The notes under the pieces: model-generated
Database searches by the model: none
Seen by the model: only the letters and a program-made list of their open reading frames with translations
Told to the model about the DNA's origin: nothing
Program-made: the position numbers and the translations under genes
Origin: Campylobacterota bacterium
GTDB lineage: Bacteria > Campylobacterota > Campylobacteria > Campylobacterales > Sulfurovaceae
Assembly: GCA_022600655.1 (NCBI GenBank)
Contig: JAHZJZ010000018.1
Span: 1-11,170, forward strand
DNA length: 11,170 nucleotides
Direction: 5' to 3'
Part shown: positions 1 through 7,219 of the stretch, in pieces
Position numbering within the stretch: position 1 is the stretch's first letter
How the letters are laid out: the number at the start of each line of letters is the position of its first letter

Positions 1-2
1 CA

Positions 3-83
3 AATTACCAAACCGAAGAGATTGCTCCTACTCTAAAAAATATACAAAATATCTGTACCCAATGTCATGCAACACTACAATAA
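3..83 (+). CDS. C-terminal end of a c-type cytochrome (partial, class II / cytochrome c'-like)
   Basis: This is the open 3' end of a gene entering from the left edge; only 26 codons and the TAA are visible. The reading frame ends with ICTQCHATLQ, so a CXXCH covalent haem-attachment motif lies eight to four residues from the C-terminus region of the protein. A haem site this close to the end, after a helix-like segment (EEIAPTLKNIQNI), is the arrangement of class II cytochromes (cytochrome c' type), whereas class I cytochromes carry it near the N-terminus. Such proteins work in the periplasm in electron transfer or gas binding. The stop lies inside the start of the next gene (17-base overlap), which suggests co-transcription with the porin. 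It could instead be the last haem of a multihaem protein, because the upstream sequence is missing. The codons and motif are seen; the class is inferred. Confidence 0.6.
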   Translation, partial: NYQTEEIAPTLKNIQNICTQCHATLQ

Positions 84-1290
84 ACTCTTACTCTTTTTGC
101 CACTAACCCTACTCTGTGACACTAACCTTACCCAACATGTCAAGGAGCTAGAGAGTCGTCTATCTGAACTTGAAGAGCAGAAAAAAAACCACAAAGGGGT
201 CATTAATCTAAGCTCTATGGAGACTACCATGATACTAGGTGGTCGTGTCACCCTCGATACCATCTACCTACACAATGCCAGTGGTAAAGAGGGAGGGAGT
301 AATAGCAGTGATCAGTTTTTTAATGCAAACAATATCCCTCTTAGTAATGAGGGTGAAGAGAGTGAACTCACTCTAACGGCTAGAAACAGTAAATTCTGGA
401 TAAAAACACGCACCTTGCCTGAAAATGGTAAGCCTTTTTTGACACTACTTGAAATTGACTTCTGGGGAAGCAATGGTAATGAACAGAACAGCAACTCCCA
501 TAACCCACGACTACGCCACGCTTACTTTACTTACAATGGCTGGACACTAGGACAAACCAACAGCCTCTTTACCAGCTCCATTAAACCCTCAACCCTAAAA
601 CTACCTGTCGATGATGTCTTTATGCGTCAACCACTTATTAGCTATGAGACAAATCTTATAGAAGAGAAGATTGCGTTCTCTTTTGAACAACCTGAATCAC
701 TCATTATGACCTCAACAGGGACTAAAGTTAGAGTCAATGACGACCAGCTACCCGATATTGCCATGAAATACCATGCTCATCATAATTGGGGTGAGTATTC
801 ACTCTCATTTTTAGCCAGACAACTTCGTGTTGACCAAGAGTTTGATAGTAAAATAACCGATAGCACATGGGGCTACGGTATGAACTTCAATACCAAAGTA
901 AACACCTTCAAACATGATCATATCACATGGGGTATAGTAGGAGGAAAAGGCGTTGGTAGATACCTGGGAACTGCTTTTTTTCCTGGAGCTGTCATCACTC
1001 CCAAAGGAGAACTCAAACCCCAAACTTCATGGGGAAGCCACATTGGCTACGAACACTGGATAAACAAAGAGTTGCAGTTCAATACAGCCTTAGGCTACCT
1101 CAAAACCAATCCTATCTTGACATTAGAGAGTATTGATGAGTCAGCCTACTCTGCTCATATGGCAATTCGGTATAACCCTGTTAAAAACTTTCTCTTAAGT
1201 GGTGAACTGGTTCATGCCAAACGCATTTTACAAGGTGGTGACTCTTCAGATATTGACAGAGTCTATTTTCAAGCAAGTTATAATTTTTAG
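67..1290 (+). CDS. DcaP-like outer-membrane porin
   Basis: A 407-residue protein with a short basic start, a hydrophobic stretch (LLLFLPLTLLC, about residues 7-17) acting as a probable signal sequence, and a heptad-like coiled coil (about residues 21-41, VKELESRLSELEEQ). The remainder looks like an amphipathic beta-barrel. DcaP-family porins share this order of signal, N-terminal coiled coil and barrel, and form trimers that pass small anionic or organic solutes through the outer membrane. Family-like stretches include GGRVTLDTIYL near residue 60, LLEIDFWG near 130, RHAYFTYNGWTLGQT, and the final VYFQASYNF. The terminal Phe is the usual signal for insertion by the BAM complex. ATG 67 is the only start giving a signal peptide, but no clear Shine-Dalgarno precedes it. 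It may depend on translation of the cytochrome frame it overlaps. The substrate cannot be told from sequence. Confidence 0.72.
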   Translation: MQHYNKLLLFLPLTLLCDTNLTQHVKELESRLSELEEQKKNHKGVINLSSMETTMILGGRVTLDTIYLHNASGKEGGSNSSDQFFNANNIPLSNEGEESELTLTARNSKFWIKTRTLPENGKPFLTLLEIDFWGSNGNEQNSNSHNPRLRHAYFTYNGWTLGQTNSLFTSSIKPSTLKLPVDDVFMRQPLISYETNLIEEKIAFSFEQPESLIMTSTGTKVRVNDDQLPDIAMKYHAHHNWGEYSLSFLARQLRVDQEFDSKITDSTWGYGMNFNTKVNTFKHDHITWGIVGGKGVGRYLGTAFFPGAVITPKGELKPQTSWGSHIGYEHWINKELQFNTALGYLKTNPILTLESIDESAYSAHMAIRYNPVKNFLLSGELVHAKRILQGGDSSDIDRVYFQASYNF

Positions 1291-1310
1291 CGTGGGTATT
1301 CCTACCCACG
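1291..1310. terminator. Perfect 8-bp hairpin after the porin gene
   Basis: CGTGGGTA, loop TTCC, then TACCCACG form a perfect 8-bp GC-containing stem beginning one base after the porin stop codon. It lies between two convergent genes (porin and thioesterase), where a bidirectional terminator would be expected. Neither side has a run of U after the stem, so it is a weak intrinsic terminator at best. It could also protect mRNA 3' ends or end transcripts in a Rho-assisted way. Confidence 0.4.
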
Positions 1311-1358
1311 ATGATATGCTACCAAGAGATAGTAGATATTCGTAGAAACAGTAAATTG

Positions 1359-1745
1359 TTACAGTTCAAAAACATGCTTCCCTAAAACCACCGTATAAAA
1401 AGTCCCAACAAAAACCTTTTTATCTCCAACATTACCAACAACCTCAACGGTATGTTTAGCTCCGTTACTCTCAGTAATATTCGCTTTGAAAATCACACTC
1501 TGCCCTACTTTAATGGGAGCTAGAAACTTCGTTTCACTCTTTGCCAATACCACATTAGGGTCATTGACAGCTGACATGGCTGCATAGTCTGCTGCACCAA
1601 AGGCAAAGCCACCGTGTACTAAGCCCTGTTCATCGGCTCTCATTACCTCAATAGTGGTTAGCTCTACTTGGGCATAACCCTCTTGTAGTTCAATTACCTT
1701 ACCATTAAGTGCTGTATCTATTTTTAAGTGTGTATTTAAATTCAA
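1359..1745 (-). CDS. Hotdog-fold thioesterase (PaaI/4HBT-like)
   Basis: A 128-residue protein of the size and pattern of single-domain hotdog acyl-CoA thioesterases. The segment GLVHGGFAFGAADYAAMSAV (residues 41-60) is the typical HGG turn plus central helix of the 4HBT superfamily. SETKFLAPIKVGQSVIF (about 70-86) is the following conserved strand pair. Such enzymes hydrolyse acyl-CoA or acyl-ACP thioesters in the cytoplasm; the substrate is unknown here. The start is TTG at 1745-1743, supported by AGGAG seven bases upstream. It overlaps the TGA of the oxidoreductase gene in a TTGA tetranucleotide, the non-ATG equivalent of an ATGA coupling junction. It is therefore likely the last gene of the thrC operon, translated by re-initiation. 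No in-frame ATG lies early enough to keep the first strand. Confidence 0.75.
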   Translation of the reverse strand: MNLNTHLKIDTALNGKVIELQEGYAQVELTTIEVMRADEQGLVHGGFAFGAADYAAMSAVNDPNVVLAKSETKFLAPIKVGQSVIFKANITESNGAKHTVEVVGNVGDKKVFVGTFYTVVLGKHVFEL

Positions 1746-2875
1746 TCTCTACTCCTATCTAAATCTGGCGACTTTCGACACCATCGTAAAAAAAGTCTAT
1801 CGGGGTGAACACGAGCATCTGGTTCTGTTCCTTCGACCACATAATCAGCCAATATTTTACCCATCAGAGGTCCAAAAACAAACCCTCGTCCACCTAAACC
1901 GTTACAGATGTATATATTATCTATTTTTTTAAGAGGCTCTTTTAACTTAAGTCCTCGTGACAGTTTTGGATAGGTCTCTAACATATAGGGTACATCAACA
2001 ACAGGTCCAACCAAAGGGAAATAGTCTTTCGATCCTGAACGCATACCACAAAAGGTCTCTTTGAGTTTAAAATCAGAAGTATCTACCATACTACCTGCTG
2101 TTCCAAAAATTTCCTCTAAAGGTTCTCCATTACAACGAATGCAGATATCTACCCCTTTTTCATGGGTAGCCCCTATTTTAACAATACCATCTATATTGGC
2201 AGAAACGGATATCTGTTTATGCATGGAGACATCTAGTTTAAGTGAGGTCTCATAATCTCCACGGGTTCCCCATGTTCCTTTAACACCCATGTAACGCATG
2301 TCCACAAACTTGTTCTCATAACCTGTTGCTAAAATAAGCTTTTTAGCACGATACTCTCCAATAATCCACAGACCATCTTCATAATTTAAACTGCCAACTT
2401 CATACTGCTCATAAGGAATATTTTCAAGAAGAGCTTGGCACATATCAGGTGCATCACAGACACCTGCTTCCTCAAACAGAAAACTCTCATAAGCATTTTT
2501 AATACCCAGTTCCTTTAACTGTTCTTCATTATAGAGTTCTCTACTTGATTGATTATACTTCTCATACTCAAGAAACTTCTCTGCATCATCCTCATCTTTA
2601 GGAATACGCACCACACCTGTTTGAGAAAAATGTTTAGGAAAGTGTTCAAGGTAGAAATCTTTTGCAAACTCAAATGCTTCATTGGTCAATGACTGAAGTG
2701 CTGAACCTTTGCCAATTTTAGGTGAGACAAATGCCCCAGCTGCTGAAGAACCACCAGCCGCTGCCACACCTGAACGGTCAAGAACCAAAACGTCTAAACC
2801 TTTCTCTTTTAAAAAATATGCCGATGAGCATCCTGCTATACCCGCACCTACTACAATGACATCGTATGTTTTCAT
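1742..2875 (-). CDS. FAD-dependent oxidoreductase, DAO family, MnmC C-terminal-domain-like
   Basis: A 377-residue flavoprotein of the D-amino-acid oxidase (DAO) fold. The N-terminal dinucleotide site is VIVVGAGIAGCSSAYFL, with GxGxxG at residues 10-15 and an acidic residue (D33) ending the second strand to bind the FAD ribose. The stretch GGSSAAGAFVSPKIGKG (about 41-57) and the closing GLGGRGFVFGPLMGKILADY (326-345) match the pattern of the oxidase half of MnmC. In that enzyme this half removes the carboxymethyl group from cmnm5(s2)U34 of tRNA. Here it stands alone, without the methyltransferase half. The ATG is preceded by AGAAGGG at good spacing. It lies 59 bases downstream of thrC with no visible terminator, so co-transcription is likely. 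The alternative is a general DAO-type amine or amino-acid oxidase; family is firm, substrate is inference. Confidence 0.75.
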   Translation of the reverse strand: MKTYDVIVVGAGIAGCSSAYFLKEKGLDVLVLDRSGVAAAGGSSAAGAFVSPKIGKGSALQSLTNEAFEFAKDFYLEHFPKHFSQTGVVRIPKDEDDAEKFLEYEKYNQSSRELYNEEQLKELGIKNAYESFLFEEAGVCDAPDMCQALLENIPYEQYEVGSLNYEDGLWIIGEYRAKKLILATGYENKFVDMRYMGVKGTWGTRGDYETSLKLDVSMHKQISVSANIDGIVKIGATHEKGVDICIRCNGEPLEEIFGTAGSMVDTSDFKLKETFCGMRSGSKDYFPLVGPVVDVPYMLETYPKLSRGLKLKEPLKKIDNIYICNGLGGRGFVFGPLMGKILADYVVEGTEPDARVHPDRLFLRWCRKSPDLDRSRD

Positions 2876-2934
2876 ATTTTCCCTTCTAATTTATTTTTAC
2901 ATTTTTATTTCAATAGTCGTGGGCTAGAAAGCAC

Positions 2935-4404
2935 CTACAAAAACTTCAACATCTCGTCTTTAATAAACTCTTTTTCAACCACCATACCATGTTTAACCTC
3001 TTTGCTAAACAGCTCATCTATCATCGCTGGTACTTTCTCATCTGTATTTTCTGCAATCCACTGTAACGCTTCGGTATCATTTGCTGTTTTATCACTTCCC
3101 AATGCACGAGCTACGGTTGTAGAGAACTTTGTCCATTCTGCTGTTGAGTAGACAATGGTCTTTAAATCTTTAGGTGTACTCTTCTCATACGACTTCATAC
3201 AGGTTGCTGTATGAGGGTCCATAATATACCCCTCTTTTGCATATTTAGCTATATAGGCTTCACACTCATCATCTTCACTGTAAGTTGCTTCAAAATCCTC
3301 TTGAATCAATGCCAACTCTTCAGGTGTCAATCTGTATTTACCTTCACTGTTCAAAGAATCCATAAGCTCTTTGGTTCTTGCTCCTCCAAACTTATCAAAT
3401 AACACTCTCTCTACATTTGAACTTTTTAAAATGTCCATCGCTGGTGACTCTGTTTTAATCAACTCACGACTTCCCATATCATAAACACCTGTATCAATTA
3501 AATCCGTTAAGATGTTATTAACATTTGAAGCCACTAAGAGTTTCTCTACAGGAAGACCCGCTTTTTTAGCGTAGTATCCACCAAGAACATTACCAAAGTT
3601 ACCCGATGGTACAACCAAGTATACATTTTCACCCATAGTTATCTCATTTTGACGAATCAACTCTAGGTAACCGTGAATATGATAAATAATTTGGAAAATA
3701 ATACGCCCAAAGTTTACTGAGTTTGCAGCTGAAAGTTTAATGTTTCTCTTCTCTAACTCAGCTTTGAAATCTTCTGAAGCCAAAAGCTCTTTAAGCATGT
3801 TTTGTGTGTCATCAAAGTTTCCAACAACCCCAATGACTTTTTCATTTTCTGCTTCTTCTGTAACCATCTGTAGTCGTTGAACATCTGATGTACCTCCATC
3901 AGGGTAGAGACAGGCTACTTTGATGTTGTTTTGGTCTTTAAAGGTCTCTAAGGTTGCAGGACCCGTGTCACCAGAGGTGGCTGCCATAATAAGATAGTTT
4001 TCGTTTCGTTTTTGAGCCTCTTTTGACAAAATATACCCAAACGGTTGCAGTGCCATATCTTTAAAGGCACGGGTAGGACCATGGTAAAGCTCCATGACAA
4101 AACAGTCATCTTCAATTTTACTTAAGGGTACAGGGTTTGCAGGGTCATCAAAAGCATCGTAACGACTTAACGCTTCGTTTAGGGTTGCTTCATCAATGTC
4201 TATCTCAAAACTCTGTAGTACATCTAAAGCTAACTCTTTATAGTGACTGTTTAAATGTTTTTCTAAAAATTCTGTTCCAAATTCAGGAAGTTTTTCAGGT
4301 ACATAAATACCTCCAAAACTGGCACTTGGACTTAAGATAGCCTCTGAAAAATTTAACTCTTTAGCATTAACCCCATCATTACCACGTGTCTCTATAAATT
4401 GCAT
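2935..4404 (-). CDS. thrC: Threonine synthase
   Basis: A 489-residue PLP enzyme that converts O-phospho-L-homoserine to L-threonine and phosphate in the cytoplasm, the last step of threonine synthesis. It has the N-terminal domain of the longer threonine synthases (TRGNDGVNAKELNFSEAIL, then FGGIYVPEKLP). The PLP lysine is in ELYHGPTRAFKDMALQPFG (K115). The phosphate and PLP loops are MAATSGDTGPAT and VVPSGNFGNVLGGYYAKKAGLP. Length is normal for the bacterial/fungal long subclass. The ATG at 4404 has AGGA about ten bases upstream, and a consensus TATAAT lies on the same strand 31-36 bases before it. It heads the minus-strand group with the oxidoreductase and thioesterase genes. Their shared operon does not point to a common pathway. 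The call is secure. Confidence 0.96.
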   Translation of the reverse strand: MQFIETRGNDGVNAKELNFSEAILSPSASFGGIYVPEKLPEFGTEFLEKHLNSHYKELALDVLQSFEIDIDEATLNEALSRYDAFDDPANPVPLSKIEDDCFVMELYHGPTRAFKDMALQPFGYILSKEAQKRNENYLIMAATSGDTGPATLETFKDQNNIKVACLYPDGGTSDVQRLQMVTEEAENEKVIGVVGNFDDTQNMLKELLASEDFKAELEKRNIKLSAANSVNFGRIIFQIIYHIHGYLELIRQNEITMGENVYLVVPSGNFGNVLGGYYAKKAGLPVEKLLVASNVNNILTDLIDTGVYDMGSRELIKTESPAMDILKSSNVERVLFDKFGGARTKELMDSLNSEGKYRLTPEELALIQEDFEATYSEDDECEAYIAKYAKEGYIMDPHTATCMKSYEKSTPKDLKTIVYSTAEWTKFSTTVARALGSDKTANDTEALQWIAENTDEKVPAMIDELFSKEVKHGMVVEKEFIKDEMLKFL

Positions 4405-4434
4405 ACTATAATTATCCTAAATGTTTTTGATTGA

Positions 4435-4456
4435 ATTATAACAAAATAAGCTTATT
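4435..4456 (-). promoter_or_regulatory. Candidate thrC promoter with adjacent palindrome
   Basis: On the minus strand, a perfect TATAAT (4440-4435) sits about 31 bases before the thrC ATG, giving a leader of about 24 bases. The -35 position holds only a weak match (TAACCA). Just upstream lies a perfect 12-bp palindrome, AATAAGCTTATT (4445-4456), inside the spacer between -10 and -35. A protein bound there would block the polymerase, so it is a possible operator, though a short AT-rich palindrome may be chance. Confidence 0.35.
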
Positions 4457-4511
4457 CTGGTTATGGAACAGAACAACTCTTCTCATTTGTGAATTATTTT
4501 GACACTATTAA

Positions 4512-4540
4512 TAGACATTTAAATTCTCTATGATTATAAT
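4512..4540 (+). promoter_or_regulatory. Sigma-70-like promoter for the small exported protein
   Basis: TAGACA (4512-4517, five of six matches to TTGACA) and TATAAT (4535-4540, perfect) are separated by exactly 17 bases. Transcription would start near 4547 and give a leader of about 80 bases before the GTG at 4628. This is the best-formed promoter in the window. The leader it produces contains the two inverted repeats described separately. Confidence 0.6.
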
Positions 4541-4567
4541 GTTCTAACTTTTAGAAATAGACAATTT

Positions 4568-4596
4568 ACAAATGTTAAATGGTTAAAATCATTTGT
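4568..4596 (+). repeat. Inverted repeat 1 in the leader (7-15-7)
   Basis: ACAAATG (4568-4574) and CATTTGT (4590-4596) are perfect reverse complements separated by 15 bases. A third copy of the half-site, CATTTGT, lies at 4484-4490 upstream of the promoter. Read as RNA it is a weak AU-rich hairpin; read as DNA it could be a regulator site with a distant third half-site. Confidence 0.4.
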
Positions 4597-4600
4597 TTGA

Positions 4601-4629
4601 ACTGATACATAAAATAGGGGGTTATCAGT
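4601..4629 (+). promoter_or_regulatory. Inverted repeat 2 enclosing the RBS and start codon
   Basis: ACTGATA (4601-4607) and TATCAGT (4623-4629) are perfect reverse complements, again separated by 15 bases. The ribosome binding site AGGGGG (4616-4621) lies in the loop, and the first two bases of the GTG start codon are in the 3' arm. If it folds in RNA it would partly hide translation initiation. The stem has only two G-C pairs, so it would melt easily. A function is inference. Confidence 0.4.
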
Positions 4630-5026
4630 GAAAAAAAGATTTTTTACAGTTACCTTCATTATGACAATACTCTTAATCAGTATATTAAACACGGCTGAAG
4701 CAACTTCGACTAATGAACCACTATATGATAAAATCTACCGAAGTATCAAGATATCAGAATCATACTACTTTCTTCTTTTGACTAAAAGTGGAAAGCTCTA
4801 CTATCTTCATACCAATAAAACCCATAAACTTACACCAAGTGAGATAAAATCCCCTAATCTATTAGAGATTCTTAATCAAAAACAGACATGGGGAACAGCT
4901 TTTTTAGAAAATAGAAAGTTTATTGAAAAGAATGGCAACTTATATACCAAACGCTATTGGGATATCATCAAAGTTAAATCACCCCAAAAAATCAAATATC
5001 TTAATAAAAACTTTAGTTTACAGTAA
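4628..5026 (+). CDS. Small exported protein of unknown function
   Basis: A 132-residue protein I do not recognise. It begins with a textbook Sec signal peptide: MKKR, then a hydrophobic core to about residue 20, then an A-E-A signal peptidase I site with likely cleavage after residue 25. The mature part, about 107 residues, is rich in Lys, Tyr and Asn and has no Cys. It is probably periplasmic or secreted. YYFLLLTKSGKLYYLHTNKT reads like paired beta strands. The GTG start is chosen because AGGGGG lies seven bases upstream and the signal peptide starts exactly there. The gene has its own promoter and no plus-strand partner. Its last nine bases overlap the convergent channel gene, so the two stop codons interlock. 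The clear RBS, promoter and signal peptide make it a real gene. Confidence 0.75.
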   Translation: MKKRFFTVTFIMTILLISILNTAEATSTNEPLYDKIYRSIKISESYYFLLLTKSGKLYYLHTNKTHKLTPSEIKSPNLLEILNQKQTWGTAFLENRKFIEKNGNLYTKRYWDIIKVKSPQKIKYLNKNFSLQ

Positions 5027-6712
5027 CCTGCCAAACAACTTCTCTAAAATCCAACTCTGTTTCTCTTTACCATACTGTGCATAGTGTAACTCATAAATAT
5101 TAGAAGCTATAAGCTCTATCTCCTCTTTGCTCTCTTCATCACAGGCAAAAAGTATGTGGTCATTTGACTCTAAAATGGTGTCAGCAGGAAGCAGTATCTC
5201 TTCATCATTTCGGTGTATAAGTAGAGGCACAGCTCCATTACTTATTTCTCTATTATGTAGTGAACGTAGTAGCACATCTATTTTTACCTCTGTTCCTGAC
5301 TTTAACTCTCTACTCAAAGCAAAAGCCTCTTGCTCATTGATTTTTAAGCTCATAAGTATTGGCTTACTTCCTAGTTGACTATGAAGCATCTTTACCAGTG
5401 ATTTTGCCCAGATTTCATCTTTGTAAATAATCGCTTTTAAGAAACGATGTTTTAAAGGGTTGGCTAAGAACATGGCTGTTTTATTGATAAGAATACGTTC
5501 AATCATAAACAACCAATCAATACTCGCAGCTTGAAAAATACTCACCTCTTTCATTGTATTTTCTCTGGCAATCAGATAGATATCAGGATTGAGTTTTTTA
5601 GCCGTTATCATAATGGAGATATTATCAATATCATTTTGTGTACCAGCGATAATACATGATGCCTCTCTAATCCCAGCCTCACAGAGTATCTCTTTATCAT
5701 CAGCATTGGCTCTTAAGAACTGTTCATTCTCTATCATCTCACGCTTTGCCATACGATTTTCATCAATAAATACATAGTCAATACCATGTTTTTCAAACTT
5801 AGATTGTAGTGCCTGACCAAAACGACCATATCCACAAATAATATACTTCCCTCGTGGAAGAAAGAGTGCTTTATCACTTAAGTCTGCATTTTCATAAATC
5901 CAATTTTCCAGTATAAGAATATGAGGAGAGGTTAACGCAATATCCAAACGTTTAGCAAAAATATCAAAAGGGTTTTGTACTTTAGCAATATCGGTGTCAA
6001 GTATACTTGTTGTAGTCTCATAAAGTGTTGACTTTGCAACTACTTTAACATTAGAGTTTAAAAACTTTGTTAACACAGAGATACGAAGGTTCTTCTCCTC
6101 TTTAGAAAAAAGAGAGATAATCGCTTTACAGTTCTCTTTTCTTATCCCTGCATCTTCCAACGTTTCAGTAATCAAAGCGTTACCAACCATGACAGGAACA
6201 CTTCGACTAAAATCTTCTAACATAAAGTGGTTAATATTATCTTCATTCTCATCAATAAGAACAACTTTTATACCCGATTCCAGTAACTTCTGTATGACTT
6301 CAATATTAACATAGGAGTAGCCCAAAACAATGATAAAATCACCCTTAATACTCTGAACTTGTTTTCTAAATCGCCCTCGCATAATCTCAAACTTTAATGT
6401 CTTGTCTGAAACCACACTTACTAAAGCCCCTAGTCCATAAAACCAACCAACTACCGTGAGATAAATACAAACCAAAACCCACAGTCGTTGTTCATAAGTA
6501 AATTCATAAGGAGTCTCCCCAAAACCAATGGTTGATGCCGTGTAAGAGATAAAGTAAAAAGCATCAAAAAAACTTAAATGATACTCCGCTCCTTTATCAT
6601 CTAGACCAGGAATAAGTACCATCCCCAATATAGAGATAGAGTAGGTAACAATAATAACCAGTAGAGGCGTTCTTAGTCTTTGTAAGATAATCCAAAGAGC
6701 ATTATTACTCAT
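5018..6712 (-). CDS. Potassium-channel-type protein with two RCK (TrkA-N) domains
   Basis: A 564-residue inner-membrane protein. Two hydrophobic helices (about residues 14-35 and 78-101) flank a pore helix and filter TASTIGFGE (58-66), a variant of the TVGYG potassium filter; this is the two-TM Ion_trans_2 layout. Next come two Rossmann-type RCK units. The first starts at DFIIVLGYSYVN (about 125) and has a degraded glycine motif. The second starts at KYIICGYGRFGQ (about 289) and has intact GxGxxG and the acidic residue after the second strand (VFID). The C-terminus looks like a TrkA-C regulatory domain (PADTILESNDHILFACDEE). Such proteins are ligand-gated K+ channels controlled by nucleotides or Ca2+ on the cytoplasmic side. 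It lies three bases after the DUF6394-like gene, with AAGG as RBS inside that gene's end. Ion selectivity is inferred, as the Tyr of the filter is Phe. Confidence 0.88.
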   Translation of the reverse strand: MSNNALWIILQRLRTPLLVIIVTYSISILGMVLIPGLDDKGAEYHLSFFDAFYFISYTASTIGFGETPYEFTYEQRLWVLVCIYLTVVGWFYGLGALVSVVSDKTLKFEIMRGRFRKQVQSIKGDFIIVLGYSYVNIEVIQKLLESGIKVVLIDENEDNINHFMLEDFSRSVPVMVGNALITETLEDAGIRKENCKAIISLFSKEEKNLRISVLTKFLNSNVKVVAKSTLYETTTSILDTDIAKVQNPFDIFAKRLDIALTSPHILILENWIYENADLSDKALFLPRGKYIICGYGRFGQALQSKFEKHGIDYVFIDENRMAKREMIENEQFLRANADDKEILCEAGIREASCIIAGTQNDIDNISIMITAKKLNPDIYLIARENTMKEVSIFQAASIDWLFMIERILINKTAMFLANPLKHRFLKAIIYKDEIWAKSLVKMLHSQLGSKPILMSLKINEQEAFALSRELKSGTEVKIDVLLRSLHNREISNGAVPLLIHRNDEEILLPADTILESNDHILFACDEESKEEIELIASNIYELHYAQYGKEKQSWILEKLFGRLL

Positions 6713-6715
6713 GCT

Positions 6716-7093
6716 CTACCTTTTGGATTTAAGCGTTTCACCTATATATAAGATGACTGAAGTAATGTTGGCTAAAAATGCCCCACCCGATAGAGAAACT
6801 ATGGTTGACATGGTTCCTGCATCAAGTGTTGAGTTAATTCCAACAACTGTCCAAACGATAACAGCTGCAATGAGTTGAATATCTGCAACTAAAGAACTTG
6901 CCAAAAGTACTGAACCTATCTGTGTTTTATCACCAATTTTTAAAACCGTAGCGATTAAACTAATAACCAATGCAGCAAAAAGTTCATAACTACTATGCAT
7001 AGCTGGATTATGAATATCTCCGTAAAAAAAACCAAAATTGAGTGTCATTGCAAGTATAAAGAAAAATCCTGAGATTACTTTTTGTAAGTTCAT
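6716..7093 (-). CDS. Small four-helix membrane protein, DUF6394-like
   Basis: A 125-residue very hydrophobic protein with four likely membrane helices, at about residues 5-25, 37-53, 60-85 and 95-118. Short polar turns such as KIGDKTQIGS separate them, and the end is basic (LKSKR). From memory it resembles DUF6394-family proteins of Campylobacterota, which are also found next to channel genes; I cannot verify this here. It is the first gene of a two-gene minus-strand operon, followed after three bases by the RCK channel, so an accessory or partner role to the channel is a reasonable inference. No catalytic motif is visible. The RBS before the ATG at 7093 is poor (CGGACAAC), and TATAAT sequences lie close upstream at 7111-7106 and 7126-7121. 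Confidence 0.75.
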   Translation of the reverse strand: MNLQKVISGFFFILAMTLNFGFFYGDIHNPAMHSSYELFAALVISLIATVLKIGDKTQIGSVLLASSLVADIQLIAAVIVWTVVGINSTLDAGTMSTIVSLSGGAFLANITSVILYIGETLKSKR

Positions 7094-7219
7094 ATGTTGT
7101 CCGATATTATAATTTAAAAAATTATATACTAATTTGATTAAAATCTATACCTACCTCCACATACTTTGCACACTTTAGCCGTTACAATACTTTTATAAAC
7201 ATCAAACAAAGGAAACACC

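Noticed and set aside
2061..2927. Plus-strand open frames opposite the oxidoreductase gene (64 and 72 codons)
   Set aside because: They are antisense shadows of a clearly coding flavoprotein gene, with no RBS and odd Ser/Pro/Ala-rich composition.
7166..7188. TTGCAC and TACAAT as a promoter for the FixH-like gene
   Set aside because: The spacer is only 11 bases, too short for a sigma-70 promoter; no better pair was found in 7094-7219.
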